Part shown: one piece after another, positions 49,452 to 58,907 of the stretch
Position numbering within the stretch: the stretch's first letter is position 1
How the letters are laid out: each line of letters starts with the position of its first letter
Assembly (NCBI RefSeq): GCF_009707955.1
Contig: NZ_WMDQ01000001.1
Location: forward strand, 124,001 to 188,000
DNA: 64,000 nt
Reading direction: 5' to 3'
Source of the DNA: Flavobacterium sp. LC2016-13
GTDB taxonomy: Bacteria > Bacteroidota > Bacteroidia > Flavobacteriales > Flavobacteriaceae
Program-made: the position numbers and the translations under genes
Notes under the pieces: model-generated
What the model was told of the DNA's origin: nothing
Database searches by the model: none
The model's input: only the letters and a program-made list of their open reading frames with translations

Positions 49452-50843
49452 TTATAAATCATCAAATAAAATTCCTTTTTTGTTCATCCAGCCTCCGGTA
49501 TGATTCCTTTTTTTATATCTTAGATAGTTATAACTAAAAAAATCAATATTAGTAAAACGCATAGCATTTACCTTAAAATCTTTATCATAAAAATCTATTT
49601 GATTGTTTTTGTTTAAAATTACAAAACCATTTAATAAATAAATCTTATCGTATTTTATAGGTACTATTTCCTTCAAAGTGATAGTATCATTTTGTTGTTT
49701 AAATGTATAAAGTCCTTCCTTTTTATTTTTTATTAATATCACTCGATCATCAAAGCCACCATTAACAGAATAATCCATAATCTTTTTACGGCTTATAAAA
49801 AGCAGCGAATCAAATTTTATTTTAGAGTCGATAAAAATATTTTTAGGAGAAGATGTATAACCATATGTCATTTCTGCATTAACAGTTTCCCTAATTCTGT
49901 TCCGTTTTATACTTAATGAATATCTTGTAACAGTTCCACAGCCAAAAGCTTGGTCTCTGTAGAATGAAGTAGTAAAAAGACGAGTGTCAATTTTTTTAAT
50001 TTTGTTTTCTGTCAAAATCTCAATACTCTCATATCCTTGATAAATATCACGGTAGCTAAAAGTGCTGTCTAATACAAAATCAGAATTGTAGAATTTTACA
50101 GTCTTATCATCGATCGTAACAAAATGTTTATTATTGTAATATTTTAAGGGTAAGTCATCTATAATATTTTGATTTTCCTTAAAAACCGCATAATTTTCGC
50201 CTTTTTTTCTTTTAAGAGTATATTTTCCTATTTCAAAATATCCTGTTTCCATATTAACAGCATTTTTGTCCTTTATAGAAATTTCAAGACCATAAGTATT
50301 ATAATAACTTTGTAAATCCAGAAAACTTGTTTTTATCTCATTATCTTTTTTGTAAATCAAACCCAGCCCTGAAGACCAATAAATAATTTTATTATTCGCC
50401 ATGACTATCTTATGTATTTCATCTTCTTTTTCACTTTCTAATTCCCAAACCTTGTTCTTTCTTATTACTTTACAAACCAAAACACTATCATTTTTCAAGA
50501 AATAAAAATGTTTCAAATGAGGCTGATTCACAAAGTAAACTTTGTCTCTAAATTCTTTTAACAAATCAAAATCACTATTCAAATCAGAGAGTTTTATCTC
50601 ATTCATACTGCCATAATATTTTTTGTCTATAAAATCTACTTTTTCTGTAGCATAAACTTTGAAAATATTTCCATGAAAAAAATTGCCACGACTTTGGGTA
50701 AAACCTTTTTTCTCAATTTTATAAAAATAAAGGGTGTTGCTATTAACTTGGCAATAATCGTAGTTTGTGATGTCCGTAACTTTGTTTTGTGCATTCATGA
50801 TTGTCACAAAAACAAATAAAATTAAGAGAAGTTTATTTTTCAT
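49452..50843 (-). CDS. Secreted protein of unknown function (WG-repeat-like)
   Basis: The start at 50841-50843 (MKNKLLLILFVFVTIMNAQ) gives a signal peptide; a longer frame overlaps the preceding gene by 14 bases. The 463-residue product is beta-rich with repeated strands such as NIIDDLPLKYYNNKHFV and VILIKNKKEGLYTFKQ, which suggest WG-type or propeller-like repeats. No catalytic motif is recognised. It is operonic with the gene at 50857-51753, 13 bp downstream of its stop. Confidence 0.55.
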   Translation of the reverse strand: MKNKLLLILFVFVTIMNAQNKVTDITNYDYCQVNSNTLYFYKIEKKGFTQSRGNFFHGNIFKVYATEKVDFIDKKYYGSMNEIKLSDLNSDFDLLKEFRDKVYFVNQPHLKHFYFLKNDSVLVCKVIRKNKVWELESEKEDEIHKIVMANNKIIYWSSGLGLIYKKDNEIKTSFLDLQSYYNTYGLEISIKDKNAVNMETGYFEIGKYTLKRKKGENYAVFKENQNIIDDLPLKYYNNKHFVTIDDKTVKFYNSDFVLDSTFSYRDIYQGYESIEILTENKIKKIDTRLFTTSFYRDQAFGCGTVTRYSLSIKRNRIRETVNAEMTYGYTSSPKNIFIDSKIKFDSLLFISRKKIMDYSVNGGFDDRVILIKNKKEGLYTFKQQNDTITLKEIVPIKYDKIYLLNGFVILNKNNQIDFYDKDFKVNAMRFTNIDFFSYNYLRYKKRNHTGGWMNKKGILFDDL

Positions 50844-50856
50844 TAATAGTAACATC

Positions 50857-51753
50857 TTATTGTTCAGCATTTTGAATTAAAGTTTGCATAATCTCTATTC
50901 TTTCTTTAAGAGGTATTTCATTAATTAATTTTTCTTTTAACTTTCCCATTGCACTATCATCCATATAGCCCGTATTTGTAGCCCTTTCGTATGCCTCATT
51001 AAAATCATAGGAACTAAAAAACTCGTCTTCATTTTGGATTAAAAGACCCTTCATTTTATGAATATAAAATTGTCTTACTTCTTCGGGAAATTTTTTTGAA
51101 ATCAATTCATAATATCTTTCATTTCCCTCCAAAAAATTATCTTTTGCTAAGATTAATTGTTTTTCGGTTAAAACTAAAGTATCCGATTTTAAAAATTTTA
51201 TTTGTTTATAATAATTTATAAAGTCATAATTAGGTAAATCTTTACACTTCAAATAATAGTCAATACTTTTTTCATAACGTTCCTCAGGCGATTTTGAATT
51301 TTCAATTTCTTTTACCTTTTTTATTTTCTCAATTATATTTTTCCAGTCAAAATCACTTTTCGAAAAATGCGCTAATAGTGCCAGCTTCTTTTTTTCTTGT
51401 TTAAAGAATAGAATACTATAATATTTTCTGTTAGATTCCAAGATCTCCCCAATACCGCAGGCTCCTCCATTTATTTGATTACTTTCATAATAATCATTTT
51501 CGTTTTGAGGACTATAAATTTCTTTATCTATAAATTTAATATTGGAATCATTTTTTATGATTTCCTCATAATTATTTACCTTAATATATCCCGCTTTAGA
51601 ATGGTCATTAATATACTTATTTCCGTAATTAAAATCTGAATATTCAACAAAAAGGATTAAATCGCTATTCATTGTCAAATTTCTCAAATCAACATTTTGA
51701 GAATGTATTACGCTCTGAGTCAGAATAAAAATTGTGAAAAATATTTTTTTCAT
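50857..51753 (-). CDS. Secreted protein of unknown function
   Basis: The 298-residue protein has a signal peptide (MKKIFFTIFILTQSVIHSQ) and a mainly helical C-terminal half (SIDYYLKCKDLPNYDFINY, YERATNTGYMDDSAMGKL). An N-terminal part with a lone Cys pair region (NGGACGIGEIL) may carry a small beta domain. It is not recognised as a family member. It precedes the beta-rich gene at 49452-50843 and probably shares a transcript; joint secretion is possible. Confidence 0.55.
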   Translation of the reverse strand: MKKIFFTIFILTQSVIHSQNVDLRNLTMNSDLILFVEYSDFNYGNKYINDHSKAGYIKVNNYEEIIKNDSNIKFIDKEIYSPQNENDYYESNQINGGACGIGEILESNRKYYSILFFKQEKKKLALLAHFSKSDFDWKNIIEKIKKVKEIENSKSPEERYEKSIDYYLKCKDLPNYDFINYYKQIKFLKSDTLVLTEKQLILAKDNFLEGNERYYELISKKFPEEVRQFYIHKMKGLLIQNEDEFFSSYDFNEAYERATNTGYMDDSAMGKLKEKLINEIPLKERIEIMQTLIQNAEQ

Positions 51754-51921
51754 TATTAATAAATATATGACGGGGTTATTATAAAAACCTAAAATACTTT
51801 TTTACATCTAAAAATTCACTTTTTTAGTTAAAATTTTCCCCTCTTTTATTAACCCTAGTATAAACTTCAACCCTAAACTAATTTTTGTCGTTATTCTTTC
51901 TTTCAAATTAAAACTTCACTT

Positions 51922-52794
51922 TTAAGGAACAGCAATTTTCATTTGTTTGTGCAGAATATAAATATCTAACGAACTTTGAGCGCCGCAATATTCACCATCA
52001 ATTTGAAAATTAACAGGATGGTTTGTTTTTATTGTCGCTTTATCTGTCGAAATAATTACAATATCATCTGAATCTATTGGCATGTTTCCGGTAATAATTT
52101 TTCCGAGTAAAAATATATCAAGACTTTTTAGAATCACCAATTCAAATTTACCATCGTTCATCGTACCGTGCGGGTTAATAATTACTCCTGTTCCGTATTT
52201 TTGAGAATTAGCAATCACGACTATTCTCGCGGTATGTTCAACTGTTTGATTGTTGGCGGTAATTGTAGCTGTAAAAGGTTCATCTGAATCTTTTAAGGTT
52301 GTATAAGCCTGCAATGCATATCCCCAAAAGCCTCTTAAATTGCTTTCTTCATAATTCTTAACCAAATCTGCATTGATGCCAATATCGCTCAAATGAATGC
52401 TTTTCTTGCCGTTGATACAAATCATATCCATTTCGATATAATGGTTTAAAAAGGCAATTTTTAAATTCTCTTCGATGGTTACAGGTAAATTCAAATCGAC
52501 AGATAACCCGTTAGCAGAACCTGCAGGCAAAATACCTATAATAACATCATGTTCTTCCATCGCTTCTGCAACCATTTTTATTGTTCCGTCGCCGCCGGCC
52601 ACAATAATACGTTCCGGTAAATATTTATTATATAGATTTTGAATTTCGTGCAGGTCTTTTGCTCCTGTAGTTTCATAAACTACAAGATTAAAATGGTTCG
52701 TACTTGCAAACTCTTCTACGTTTGCAATTAAATCTGATTTATCCAGATCTCCGGAAATAGGATTTACAACAAAAATGATATTCTTTTTCAACAT
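51922..52794 (-). CDS. YegS/DAG-kinase family lipid kinase
   Basis: The start at 52792-52794 (MLKKNIIFVVNPISG) gives 290 residues; the upstream frame is a non-homologous leader. The sequence has the diacylglycerol/sphingosine kinase hallmarks: VVNPISG near the N-terminus, VAGGDGTIKMVAEA, and ILPAGSANGLS. A second domain with HTARIVVIANSQKYGTG and FQIDGEYCG completes the fold. It phosphorylates a lipid with ATP, probably diacylglycerol or a relative. It is divergent from the App1-type phosphatase gene, which starts 59 bp away. Confidence 0.85.
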   Translation of the reverse strand: MLKKNIIFVVNPISGDLDKSDLIANVEEFASTNHFNLVVYETTGAKDLHEIQNLYNKYLPERIIVAGGDGTIKMVAEAMEEHDVIIGILPAGSANGLSVDLNLPVTIEENLKIAFLNHYIEMDMICINGKKSIHLSDIGINADLVKNYEESNLRGFWGYALQAYTTLKDSDEPFTATITANNQTVEHTARIVVIANSQKYGTGVIINPHGTMNDGKFELVILKSLDIFLLGKIITGNMPIDSDDIVIISTDKATIKTNHPVNFQIDGEYCGAQSSLDIYILHKQMKIAVP

Positions 52795-52853
52795 TTTATT
52801 TTTAATACCAATTAAAATAATTAATTTACATCTACTATAAAAATACGTAATTA

Positions 52854-53816
52854 ATGAAACCAATCCTACAATTATATCGCGGTTATGCTAATGAACAAGA
52901 GTTAATTGTAATGGGACACGTTTTTAAGAGAACTTATGATTATGATTTTCAGAAGAAAAATTTTAAAAATGCAACTTCTGTAATTAATCAGTTTAGGATA
53001 AAAACGATTAAAAATTATGATGTTTATCTTAAATGTGGAAATCAGGAAATCCATTCGAAAACATTAGATGATGGCTATTTCAAATTTTGTATTCCGCTTG
53101 AAAAAGAATCCAATTTTGGATGGATGGAATACGAAGTCAGTTTGAAATATGAAGAAGAAACTATTATTTCTAAAGGAAGTTTTATAAGACCTCACGAAGG
53201 AAATCTTGGAATTATATCTGATATTGATGATACTTTTTTGATTTCGCATACTCGAAATGTCTTCAAAAAAATATACATTCTTTTATTTAAAAATGTAAAT
53301 GACAGAAAAGTTTTTAAGGATGTTGTTCCGCATTATCAGGCTTTAAGTTCGGCCGGAAGAAATAATAAAGAAGAGGAAAACGCCTTTTTTTATATTTCGA
53401 GCAGCGAATGGAATTTATATCAGTTTATTGTGAAATTCACTAAAATTCATCAATTGCCACGAGCTGTTATTTTATTGAAGGATATCAAAAGAGGTATTAC
53501 TGATTTTTTTATGAGCGGAAGAGGAAATCACGATCATAAATTTGATAAGATAAAACATGTTCTCGAGTTTTACCCAAATCTTAAATATGTTTTATTGGGA
53601 GATGATTCTCAACACGATCCGGTTTTATACGAACGAATCTGCAAAATTTTTCCCGTTACGGTAAAAGCTGTTTATATCAGACAAACCGGAAAAACTAAAA
53701 AAGAAGCAACAAATACAATTTTGAAAAATCTGGAAGATTTAAATATTTCTGTTTGTTATTTCAAGGATAGTAGTGAGGCGATTATGCACTCAAAATCGAT
53801 TGGGGTTATAAAGTAA
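52854..53816 (+). CDS. App1-type (DUF2183) phosphatidate phosphatase-like protein
   Basis: The 320-residue protein has the HAD-type motif ISDIDDTFLISHT (DxDxT), a middle region YISSSEWNLYQFIVKF, and the distal LLGDDSQHDPVLYERI motif with the conserved acidic pair. These match the App1/DUF2183 family, in which yeast App1 is a phosphatidate phosphatase. It is divergent from the lipid kinase, so the two may act in opposite directions on the same lipids. No signal peptide; cytoplasmic. Confidence 0.8.
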   Translation: MKPILQLYRGYANEQELIVMGHVFKRTYDYDFQKKNFKNATSVINQFRIKTIKNYDVYLKCGNQEIHSKTLDDGYFKFCIPLEKESNFGWMEYEVSLKYEEETIISKGSFIRPHEGNLGIISDIDDTFLISHTRNVFKKIYILLFKNVNDRKVFKDVVPHYQALSSAGRNNKEEENAFFYISSSEWNLYQFIVKFTKIHQLPRAVILLKDIKRGITDFFMSGRGNHDHKFDKIKHVLEFYPNLKYVLLGDDSQHDPVLYERICKIFPVTVKAVYIRQTGKTKKEATNTILKNLEDLNISVCYFKDSSEAIMHSKSIGVIK

Positions 53817-53838
53817 TTTTTTGCAGAAGGCCTTTTTT

Positions 53839-53935
53839 GTCATTTCGAGGAACGAGAAATCACACTTGTAATTCGACAAAGATTGGCGAATTTCTGTGTG
53901 GAGTTTCTTGTGATCCTTAGTTCCTCGGGATGACA
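53839..53935. repeat. MITE/REP-like palindromic element
   Basis: TGTCATTTCGAGGAACGAG...ATCACA (53839-53865) is inverted against the 27 bases at 53909-53935 that end in CCTCGGGATGACA, with 21 of 27 positions matching. Intergenic elements starting TGTCATTTCGA and ending in GGGATGACA are common in Bacteroidota genomes. It lies in the gap between convergent genes. Confidence 0.6.
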
Positions 53936-54100
53936 CACTGTGCGTCATAGCCCAGATTGAAGTGAAAAGCCCGGAGCAAAAAAAAATTGCATTTCTTGTT
54001 GAAAAAAAGCGACTGAAAGAAGCTCTTTTTGCAACATTAGAAATGCATTTTTTTTGTGAGGACTTATAACAAAAAGCTGGATTAGCTCCTGAAAATCATC

Positions 54101-56014
54101 TTAAGCGTTGAAAGTATCTATTTCTTCCTGAACAATTTCCCAATCGAGAAGTAATTGATCCAGATCTTTTTTCTTTTTATTATAAGCTGTAAAAAAAGAA
54201 GCGTCTTCGATATGTTTGTCGTAATTTGATGCTAACAATTTATCGTCGTGCTGAATGTCTTTTTCTAATTGTTTAATCTGACTTTCGACTTTACTTAATT
54301 TGTTTTGCAACGCTTTTCCTTTTTTCTGGTCTTCGTATGAAGTTTTATTGTTTTCTTTTGGAGCAGCGGCTTTTGCAACATCTTTTTTCTCGACTTCACG
54401 CATGTTTTCAAGGTTGCGTTGTTCTAAGAAATAGTTGATATCGCCTAAATATTCTTTTATTTTTTGATCTTTAAATTCATAAACGATATTCGACATTCCC
54501 ATAAGGAAATCTCTGTCGTGCGAAACCAATAGTAAAGTCCCGCCAAATTTTTGAAGAGCAGCCTTTAAAACGTTCTTAGATTTAATATCTAAGTGGTTGG
54601 TAGGCTCATCCATTAGCAAAACGTTAATTGGCTGTAATAATAACTTACAAAGTGCCAAACGGTTACGCTCGCCTCCTGAAAGTACTTTTACTTTTTTCTC
54701 AACATCATCTCCACGAAATAAAAACGAACCTAACATGTCACGAACTTTAGAACGATTCGTGTCCATTGCCGCGTCTTCCATAGTTTGAAGCAACGTAATC
54801 TCACCATCAAGATATTCTGCCTGATTTTGTGCAAAATAGCCCAACTGTACGTTATGTCCTAACTTGATAGTTCCCTGATATTCAAATTCATCAACAATTG
54901 CTTTGATAAAAGTTGATTTTCCCTGGCCATTTTGCCCCACGAAAGCAATTTTGCTTCCACGTTCTACCAATAAATTAATGTCTTTTAGAATGGTTTTATC
55001 ACCGTATGCTTTTGTAACATTTTCGGCTTCAACTACTACTCTTCCTGGTTCTTTTGAAACCGGGAAAGAAATATTCATTACAGAATTATCGTCTTCGTCA
55101 ACTTCAATTCTTTCTACTTTATCTAATTTTTTAATCAGCGATTGCGCCATTGAAGCTTTTGAAGCTTTTGCACGGAACTTTTCAATTAATTTTTCTGTTT
55201 CTTCAATTTTTTTGGCCTGATTTTTTTGAGTTGCCAATTGCTTTTCACGAATTTCATGACGCAATTCTAAATATTGAGAATAGGGTTTATTGAAGTCGTA
55301 TGCTTTTCCTAAAGAGATTTCGATTGTACGATTCGTTACATTATCCAAAAACATTTTATCGTGCGATACAATCACCACAACGCCGGGATAATTACGCAGG
55401 AAACTTTCTAACCAAATGATACTTTCAATATCAAGGTGGTTGGTTGGCTCATCCAGAAGCAATACATCATTTGCCTGCAATAATAATTTAGCCAATTCGA
55501 TACGCATTCTCCAACCTCCTGAAAATGTTTCAGTTTGGTTGTTAAAAACTTCTCTTTTGAAACCTAAACCTAAAAGAATTTTCTCTGTATCTCCCACATA
55601 ATTGTAACCTCCAAGAAGTTCGAAACGATGTGTGTAATCAGATAAATCTTCAATGATCTGGCTATATTCCTCACTTTCATAATCGGTTCTGGTAACCAAT
55701 TGATGATTGATTTGTTCTAATTTTTTCTCAACAATCTTAATATCAGTAAAAGCCTCGTAAGCCTCTTCAAGAACGGTTCTTCCTTGTTCAAAATCAATAT
55801 CCTGACGTAAGAAACCCATTCTCACTTCTTTCTCTGTAGCAATTTGTCCCGAGTCCGGTTTAAAATCTCCTGCAAGAATTTTTAGCATTGTTGATTTTCC
55901 TGCACCGTTTTTTCCAACAAGTCCTACTCGATCACCGGCACCCAGACGAAAAGTAACTTCTTCAAACAAATAAGAACCTCCGAAAGAAACCGATAAATTA
56001 TGTATATTAAGCAT
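54101..56014 (-). CDS. ABC-F family ATPase (Uup/YheS-like)
   Basis: The 637-residue protein has two ABC ATPase domains: P-loops GKNGAGKSTMLK and GQNGQGKSTFIK, signature loops SGGWRMRIELAKLLL and LSGGERNRLALCKLLL, and Walker B DEPTNHLD in both. The linker is charged and the C-terminus is a long coiled coil. There are no membrane segments, so it is an ABC-F protein that binds ribosomes, with possible roles in translation rescue or antibiotic protection. It has its own promoter region upstream and no partner permease. Confidence 0.85.
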   Translation of the reverse strand: MLNIHNLSVSFGGSYLFEEVTFRLGAGDRVGLVGKNGAGKSTMLKILAGDFKPDSGQIATEKEVRMGFLRQDIDFEQGRTVLEEAYEAFTDIKIVEKKLEQINHQLVTRTDYESEEYSQIIEDLSDYTHRFELLGGYNYVGDTEKILLGLGFKREVFNNQTETFSGGWRMRIELAKLLLQANDVLLLDEPTNHLDIESIIWLESFLRNYPGVVVIVSHDKMFLDNVTNRTIEISLGKAYDFNKPYSQYLELRHEIREKQLATQKNQAKKIEETEKLIEKFRAKASKASMAQSLIKKLDKVERIEVDEDDNSVMNISFPVSKEPGRVVVEAENVTKAYGDKTILKDINLLVERGSKIAFVGQNGQGKSTFIKAIVDEFEYQGTIKLGHNVQLGYFAQNQAEYLDGEITLLQTMEDAAMDTNRSKVRDMLGSFLFRGDDVEKKVKVLSGGERNRLALCKLLLQPINVLLMDEPTNHLDIKSKNVLKAALQKFGGTLLLVSHDRDFLMGMSNIVYEFKDQKIKEYLGDINYFLEQRNLENMREVEKKDVAKAAAPKENNKTSYEDQKKGKALQNKLSKVESQIKQLEKDIQHDDKLLASNYDKHIEDASFFTAYNKKKKDLDQLLLDWEIVQEEIDTFNA

Positions 56015-56088
56015 GTAATGTTATTTTATAACTAATTGATTGTGTAAATTTACACTCCCAAATTCATGGGAATATTAATTTTTTGCAA

Positions 56089-56472
56089 ATGTTAAAAAAA
56101 GGATCCAAACTAAATAGTATTTTAACAGGAAGTTGTCCAAAATGTCAAAATGAGAGCATGTATTCGGACAAAAATCCACTTCATTTGACTAAAGTTCTCA
56201 AAATGAACGAGAATTGTAGCCATTGTGGATTAAAATATCAAATTGAACCTTCTTTTTTTTACGGAGCAATGTATGTAAGTTACGGACTAAATGTAGCTGT
56301 GGGAATTGCTGCTTTTATAGTTTCATTTGTGTTTTTTAAAACGACTATTGAACAGTCTTTTATAGCAATCGTTATTTCACTAATTGTGTTGTTCCCATTT
56401 GTTTTACGACTATCCAGAAATTTATATATTAATATGTTTGTTTCTTACGATCCTACGGCCGGTCAAAAATAA
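56089..56472 (+). CDS. DUF983 family zinc-ribbon membrane protein
   Basis: The start is the ATG at 56089 (MLKKGSKLNSILTG); a TTG two codons upstream is possible. The protein has two CxxC motifs (CPKCQ, CSHCG), followed by two or three hydrophobic helices (YGLNVAVGIAAFIVSFVFF and AIVISLIVLFPFVL). This is the DUF983 layout of about 127 residues. It ends with a 20-base overlap of the convergent gene at 56453-57526. The function is unknown. Confidence 0.8.
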   Translation: MLKKGSKLNSILTGSCPKCQNESMYSDKNPLHLTKVLKMNENCSHCGLKYQIEPSFFYGAMYVSYGLNVAVGIAAFIVSFVFFKTTIEQSFIAIVISLIVLFPFVLRLSRNLYINMFVSYDPTAGQK

Positions 56473-57526
56473 GGGCCTTTAAATACCTTTTATGGAATCG
56501 CTTAATATCGATTTCTGAATCTAAAGGAATTTCATTTTCAATATTATCAAATAAGGCCTTCGCCATCGCAGGTCCAAGCATTACGCCACGAGTTCCTAAT
56601 CCGTTAAGAATATGAATTGATTTACGCTCGTGGTGAGTACCAATCAAAGGTCTTCTGTCTTTAACCGTTGGGCGAACTCCTCCAAAATGCTTTATAATTT
56701 CGAAATCGCACATTAGGATTTCTCTAATACGTTCTAAAAGCTCCTGTTTTCCTTCTTCGGTAGGATCATCTGTTTTGTCCTGCCAATTGTATGTTGCTCC
56801 TACTTTAAATAAATCGCCTCCTAATGGCAATATAAAAACACTGGTATTTACAATAACATCAAGCTTTAAATCCGGCGCTTTAATAATAAATAATTCTCCT
56901 TTTGTTCCATCTAAAGGCAAGTAATTAAAAAATGGATTTTTATGCAATCCAAAGCCTTCTGCAAAAATAATATGACGTGCCTGAATATTTTTATATTGAA
57001 TTCCATAATCAAAAAACTCAATATAGCCGGAATCAAAAAACTCTTCCAGCAGCAAATCATTTTCTAATAAATAATTCTTATAAGTATCTAACAGCAAAGC
57101 AGTATCTACATAACCTGTATGTAATACTTCGCCATAATCATAAGGCGAATCTATACCATTATACTTTTTGGAAATTATTTTTGTAGATAAAAAGGGTTCT
57201 AAGTTTTTTTTGTCTGAAGCAGCAAACCAATTGTTTTGTTCTTCTATTGAAAAAAACTTTCTCAGGATAGGAAGTCTGAAGTTGAATTTAGTTTTTAATT
57301 TTTCTTCTATTTGACTGTAAAATTCATCCATTAAAACCAATTGTTCTTCAGCTTTCCAAACTTCACTAAAGCGTTTTAAAATTACGGGATTATATAAACC
57401 TCCTGCAACTCTCGATGAAACTTGCGATTTGTTATCGATCAGTAAAATAGATTTATTGTTTTTAAGGGCAATCTCAGCAAATGAAATTCCAGCCAATCCG
57501 GATCCGACAATTAAATAATCAATCAT
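56453..57526 (-). CDS. FAD-dependent oxidoreductase (DAO family)
   Basis: The 357-residue protein starts with a Rossmann FAD-binding motif DYLIVGSGLAGIS and has the DAO pattern SSRVAGGLYNPVI, plus the C-terminal HILNGLGTRGVMLGPAMAK, where the FAD is closed in. It resembles D-amino-acid oxidases and MnmC-type C-terminal domains, with no methylase attached. The substrate cannot be told from the sequence. It is convergent with the DUF983 gene, sharing 20 bases, and is divided from gldO by a terminator. Confidence 0.8.
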   Translation of the reverse strand: MIDYLIVGSGLAGISFAEIALKNNKSILLIDNKSQVSSRVAGGLYNPVILKRFSEVWKAEEQLVLMDEFYSQIEEKLKTKFNFRLPILRKFFSIEEQNNWFAASDKKNLEPFLSTKIISKKYNGIDSPYDYGEVLHTGYVDTALLLDTYKNYLLENDLLLEEFFDSGYIEFFDYGIQYKNIQARHIIFAEGFGLHKNPFFNYLPLDGTKGELFIIKAPDLKLDVIVNTSVFILPLGGDLFKVGATYNWQDKTDDPTEEGKQELLERIREILMCDFEIIKHFGGVRPTVKDRRPLIGTHHERKSIHILNGLGTRGVMLGPAMAKALFDNIENEIPLDSEIDIKRFHKRYLKALIFDRP

Positions 57527-57546
57527 TTTTTGTAAATAATAAAAAA

Positions 57547-57580
57547 AAAACTCTTACTACAAAGGTAGCAAGAGTTTTTG
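57547..57580 (-). terminator. Terminator after gldO
   Basis: ACTCTTACTAC pairs with GTAGCAAGAGT across a short loop; T run on the minus strand. The same hairpin with one change follows gldN (58848-58881), so it was copied with the gene. Confidence 0.75.
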
Positions 57581-57602
57581 TTATAATATATAATATGAGA
57601 AT

Positions 57603-58592
57603 TTAGTAATTCCACATATCTTCTTCGAAATTGCGAATTTTTTCTTTTACTCGCTCTGATTCTAACAATTGATTTTGCGCATTACTTTTCATATAATCTT
57701 TAATCTCACGATCTCCGTACATATTTTCTTCTTTATAGATAATTGAATTGAAATGTCTCGAATTTAAAATTTGATCGAAAGAGATTGGTTTTGCAGAGTT
57801 GATATCATTAAAAGCTTTTGCTTCATGCAAAACTTCCCGGGCATTCGGAAAGAAGACCCAAAATAATTCAATATAATCTTTTTCGTCTGCATTCATAGTG
57901 TATACATCTGGAGTTACAGGACAAATTCCAAGTAAACGATATTTCAATTCACTTTGGCGTTTGTCAAAATACCAATATCCTTTGATTTTGTATTCGCTAA
58001 CATCTGCTGCAGTAAGATCTTGTTTCAAAATATACTCGGCCGGAATTGTTCTCGTTGGGCCCACAGTTTCTTCAACATAGCTCACAGACTTTTTCTTTCC
58101 AGTTCCAACAATCTTTTTTTTCTTCACAACGTGCGTTCTGTAGTCATCAGGATATTGATTAATTAGCTCTCTACCGGCATCTGTTGTATCAACACGAGAT
58201 AATGAACCTTGAATATCTTTCAACGATTTTTTAGTATTGAAATAACTATCCGAATAGACTTCAGTTATTCTTCCACTTCGAATCCCTTTTGTCAAAACAT
58301 CATAAAGAGATCGTCTGTCAGAACCAATATTAGCTGTATCTACCGGAAAATATAAGGGGAAATTAATTTTTTCATTCAAATCAATAATCTCCCAGGTAGT
58401 TTTACCCATCAATACATCTCTGTCATCTATATAGCCATAAGCTAGTGGCTTATCATTATCAGAAATTTGCTGTGCAGCAGTCTTAAGTCCTATCTGATCA
58501 GCGGTTTTTGCATTAAGCAAATTTGATTGTGCGTTAGAAACAAAACTTCCAACGATTAAAACAATAACGATTAAAAAACTTTTCACTTTCAT
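57603..58592 (-). CDS. gldO: GldO, GldN paralogue of the T9SS/gliding machine
   Basis: The 329-residue protein has a signal peptide ending in NAQ and is identical in length and very similar along its length to GldN (58908-59897). The shared core includes DVLMGKTTWEIIDLNEKINF and RQSELKYRLLGICPVTPDVY. In F. johnsoniae gldO lies downstream of gldN and can partly replace it. It works in the periplasm in the GldKN ring of type IX secretion. The N-terminal signal and the middle differ most, so it is a true duplicate under some selection. Confidence 0.9.
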   Translation of the reverse strand: MKVKSFLIVIVLIVGSFVSNAQSNLLNAKTADQIGLKTAAQQISDNDKPLAYGYIDDRDVLMGKTTWEIIDLNEKINFPLYFPVDTANIGSDRRSLYDVLTKGIRSGRITEVYSDSYFNTKKSLKDIQGSLSRVDTTDAGRELINQYPDDYRTHVVKKKKIVGTGKKKSVSYVEETVGPTRTIPAEYILKQDLTAADVSEYKIKGYWYFDKRQSELKYRLLGICPVTPDVYTMNADEKDYIELFWVFFPNAREVLHEAKAFNDINSAKPISFDQILNSRHFNSIIYKEENMYGDREIKDYMKSNAQNQLLESERVKEKIRNFEEDMWNY

Positions 58593-58907
58593 CCTAATAC
58601 TTTTTTATATTAAACAAACGTGGCTTTTATGTTTTTATTATTATTTTTCTTACAATAATCAAAAATAAGAAGAATAAAAAAAATTATGGTATCAAAATTA
58701 CGTTATAGTATAGAGTATTAATTTAAGCTCAAGAGTTTAACTTAAATAATATTTTTGCTTATATCAATCATAACCAGGAAACGTTTTTATATTCTAACCG
58801 CTATTAAAAAAAGAATCAAATTGTTTTTAATGCTTTGGAATAAATAAAAAAACTCTTACTACAAAGGTAGTAAGAGTTTTTGATATAATGTAATAATATA
58901 CAACTAC
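58593..58907. other. Gap between gldN and gldO
   Basis: No gene is seen. It is AT-rich and contains the gldN terminator at 58848-58881. A promoter for gldO could lie at 58620-58750 but no clear box is seen. Confidence 0.5.
58848..58881 (-). terminator. Terminator after gldN
   Basis: Perfect 11-bp stem ACTCTTACTAC/GTAGTAAGAGT with a short loop and a T run on the minus strand; 27 bp past the stop. Confidence 0.75.
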
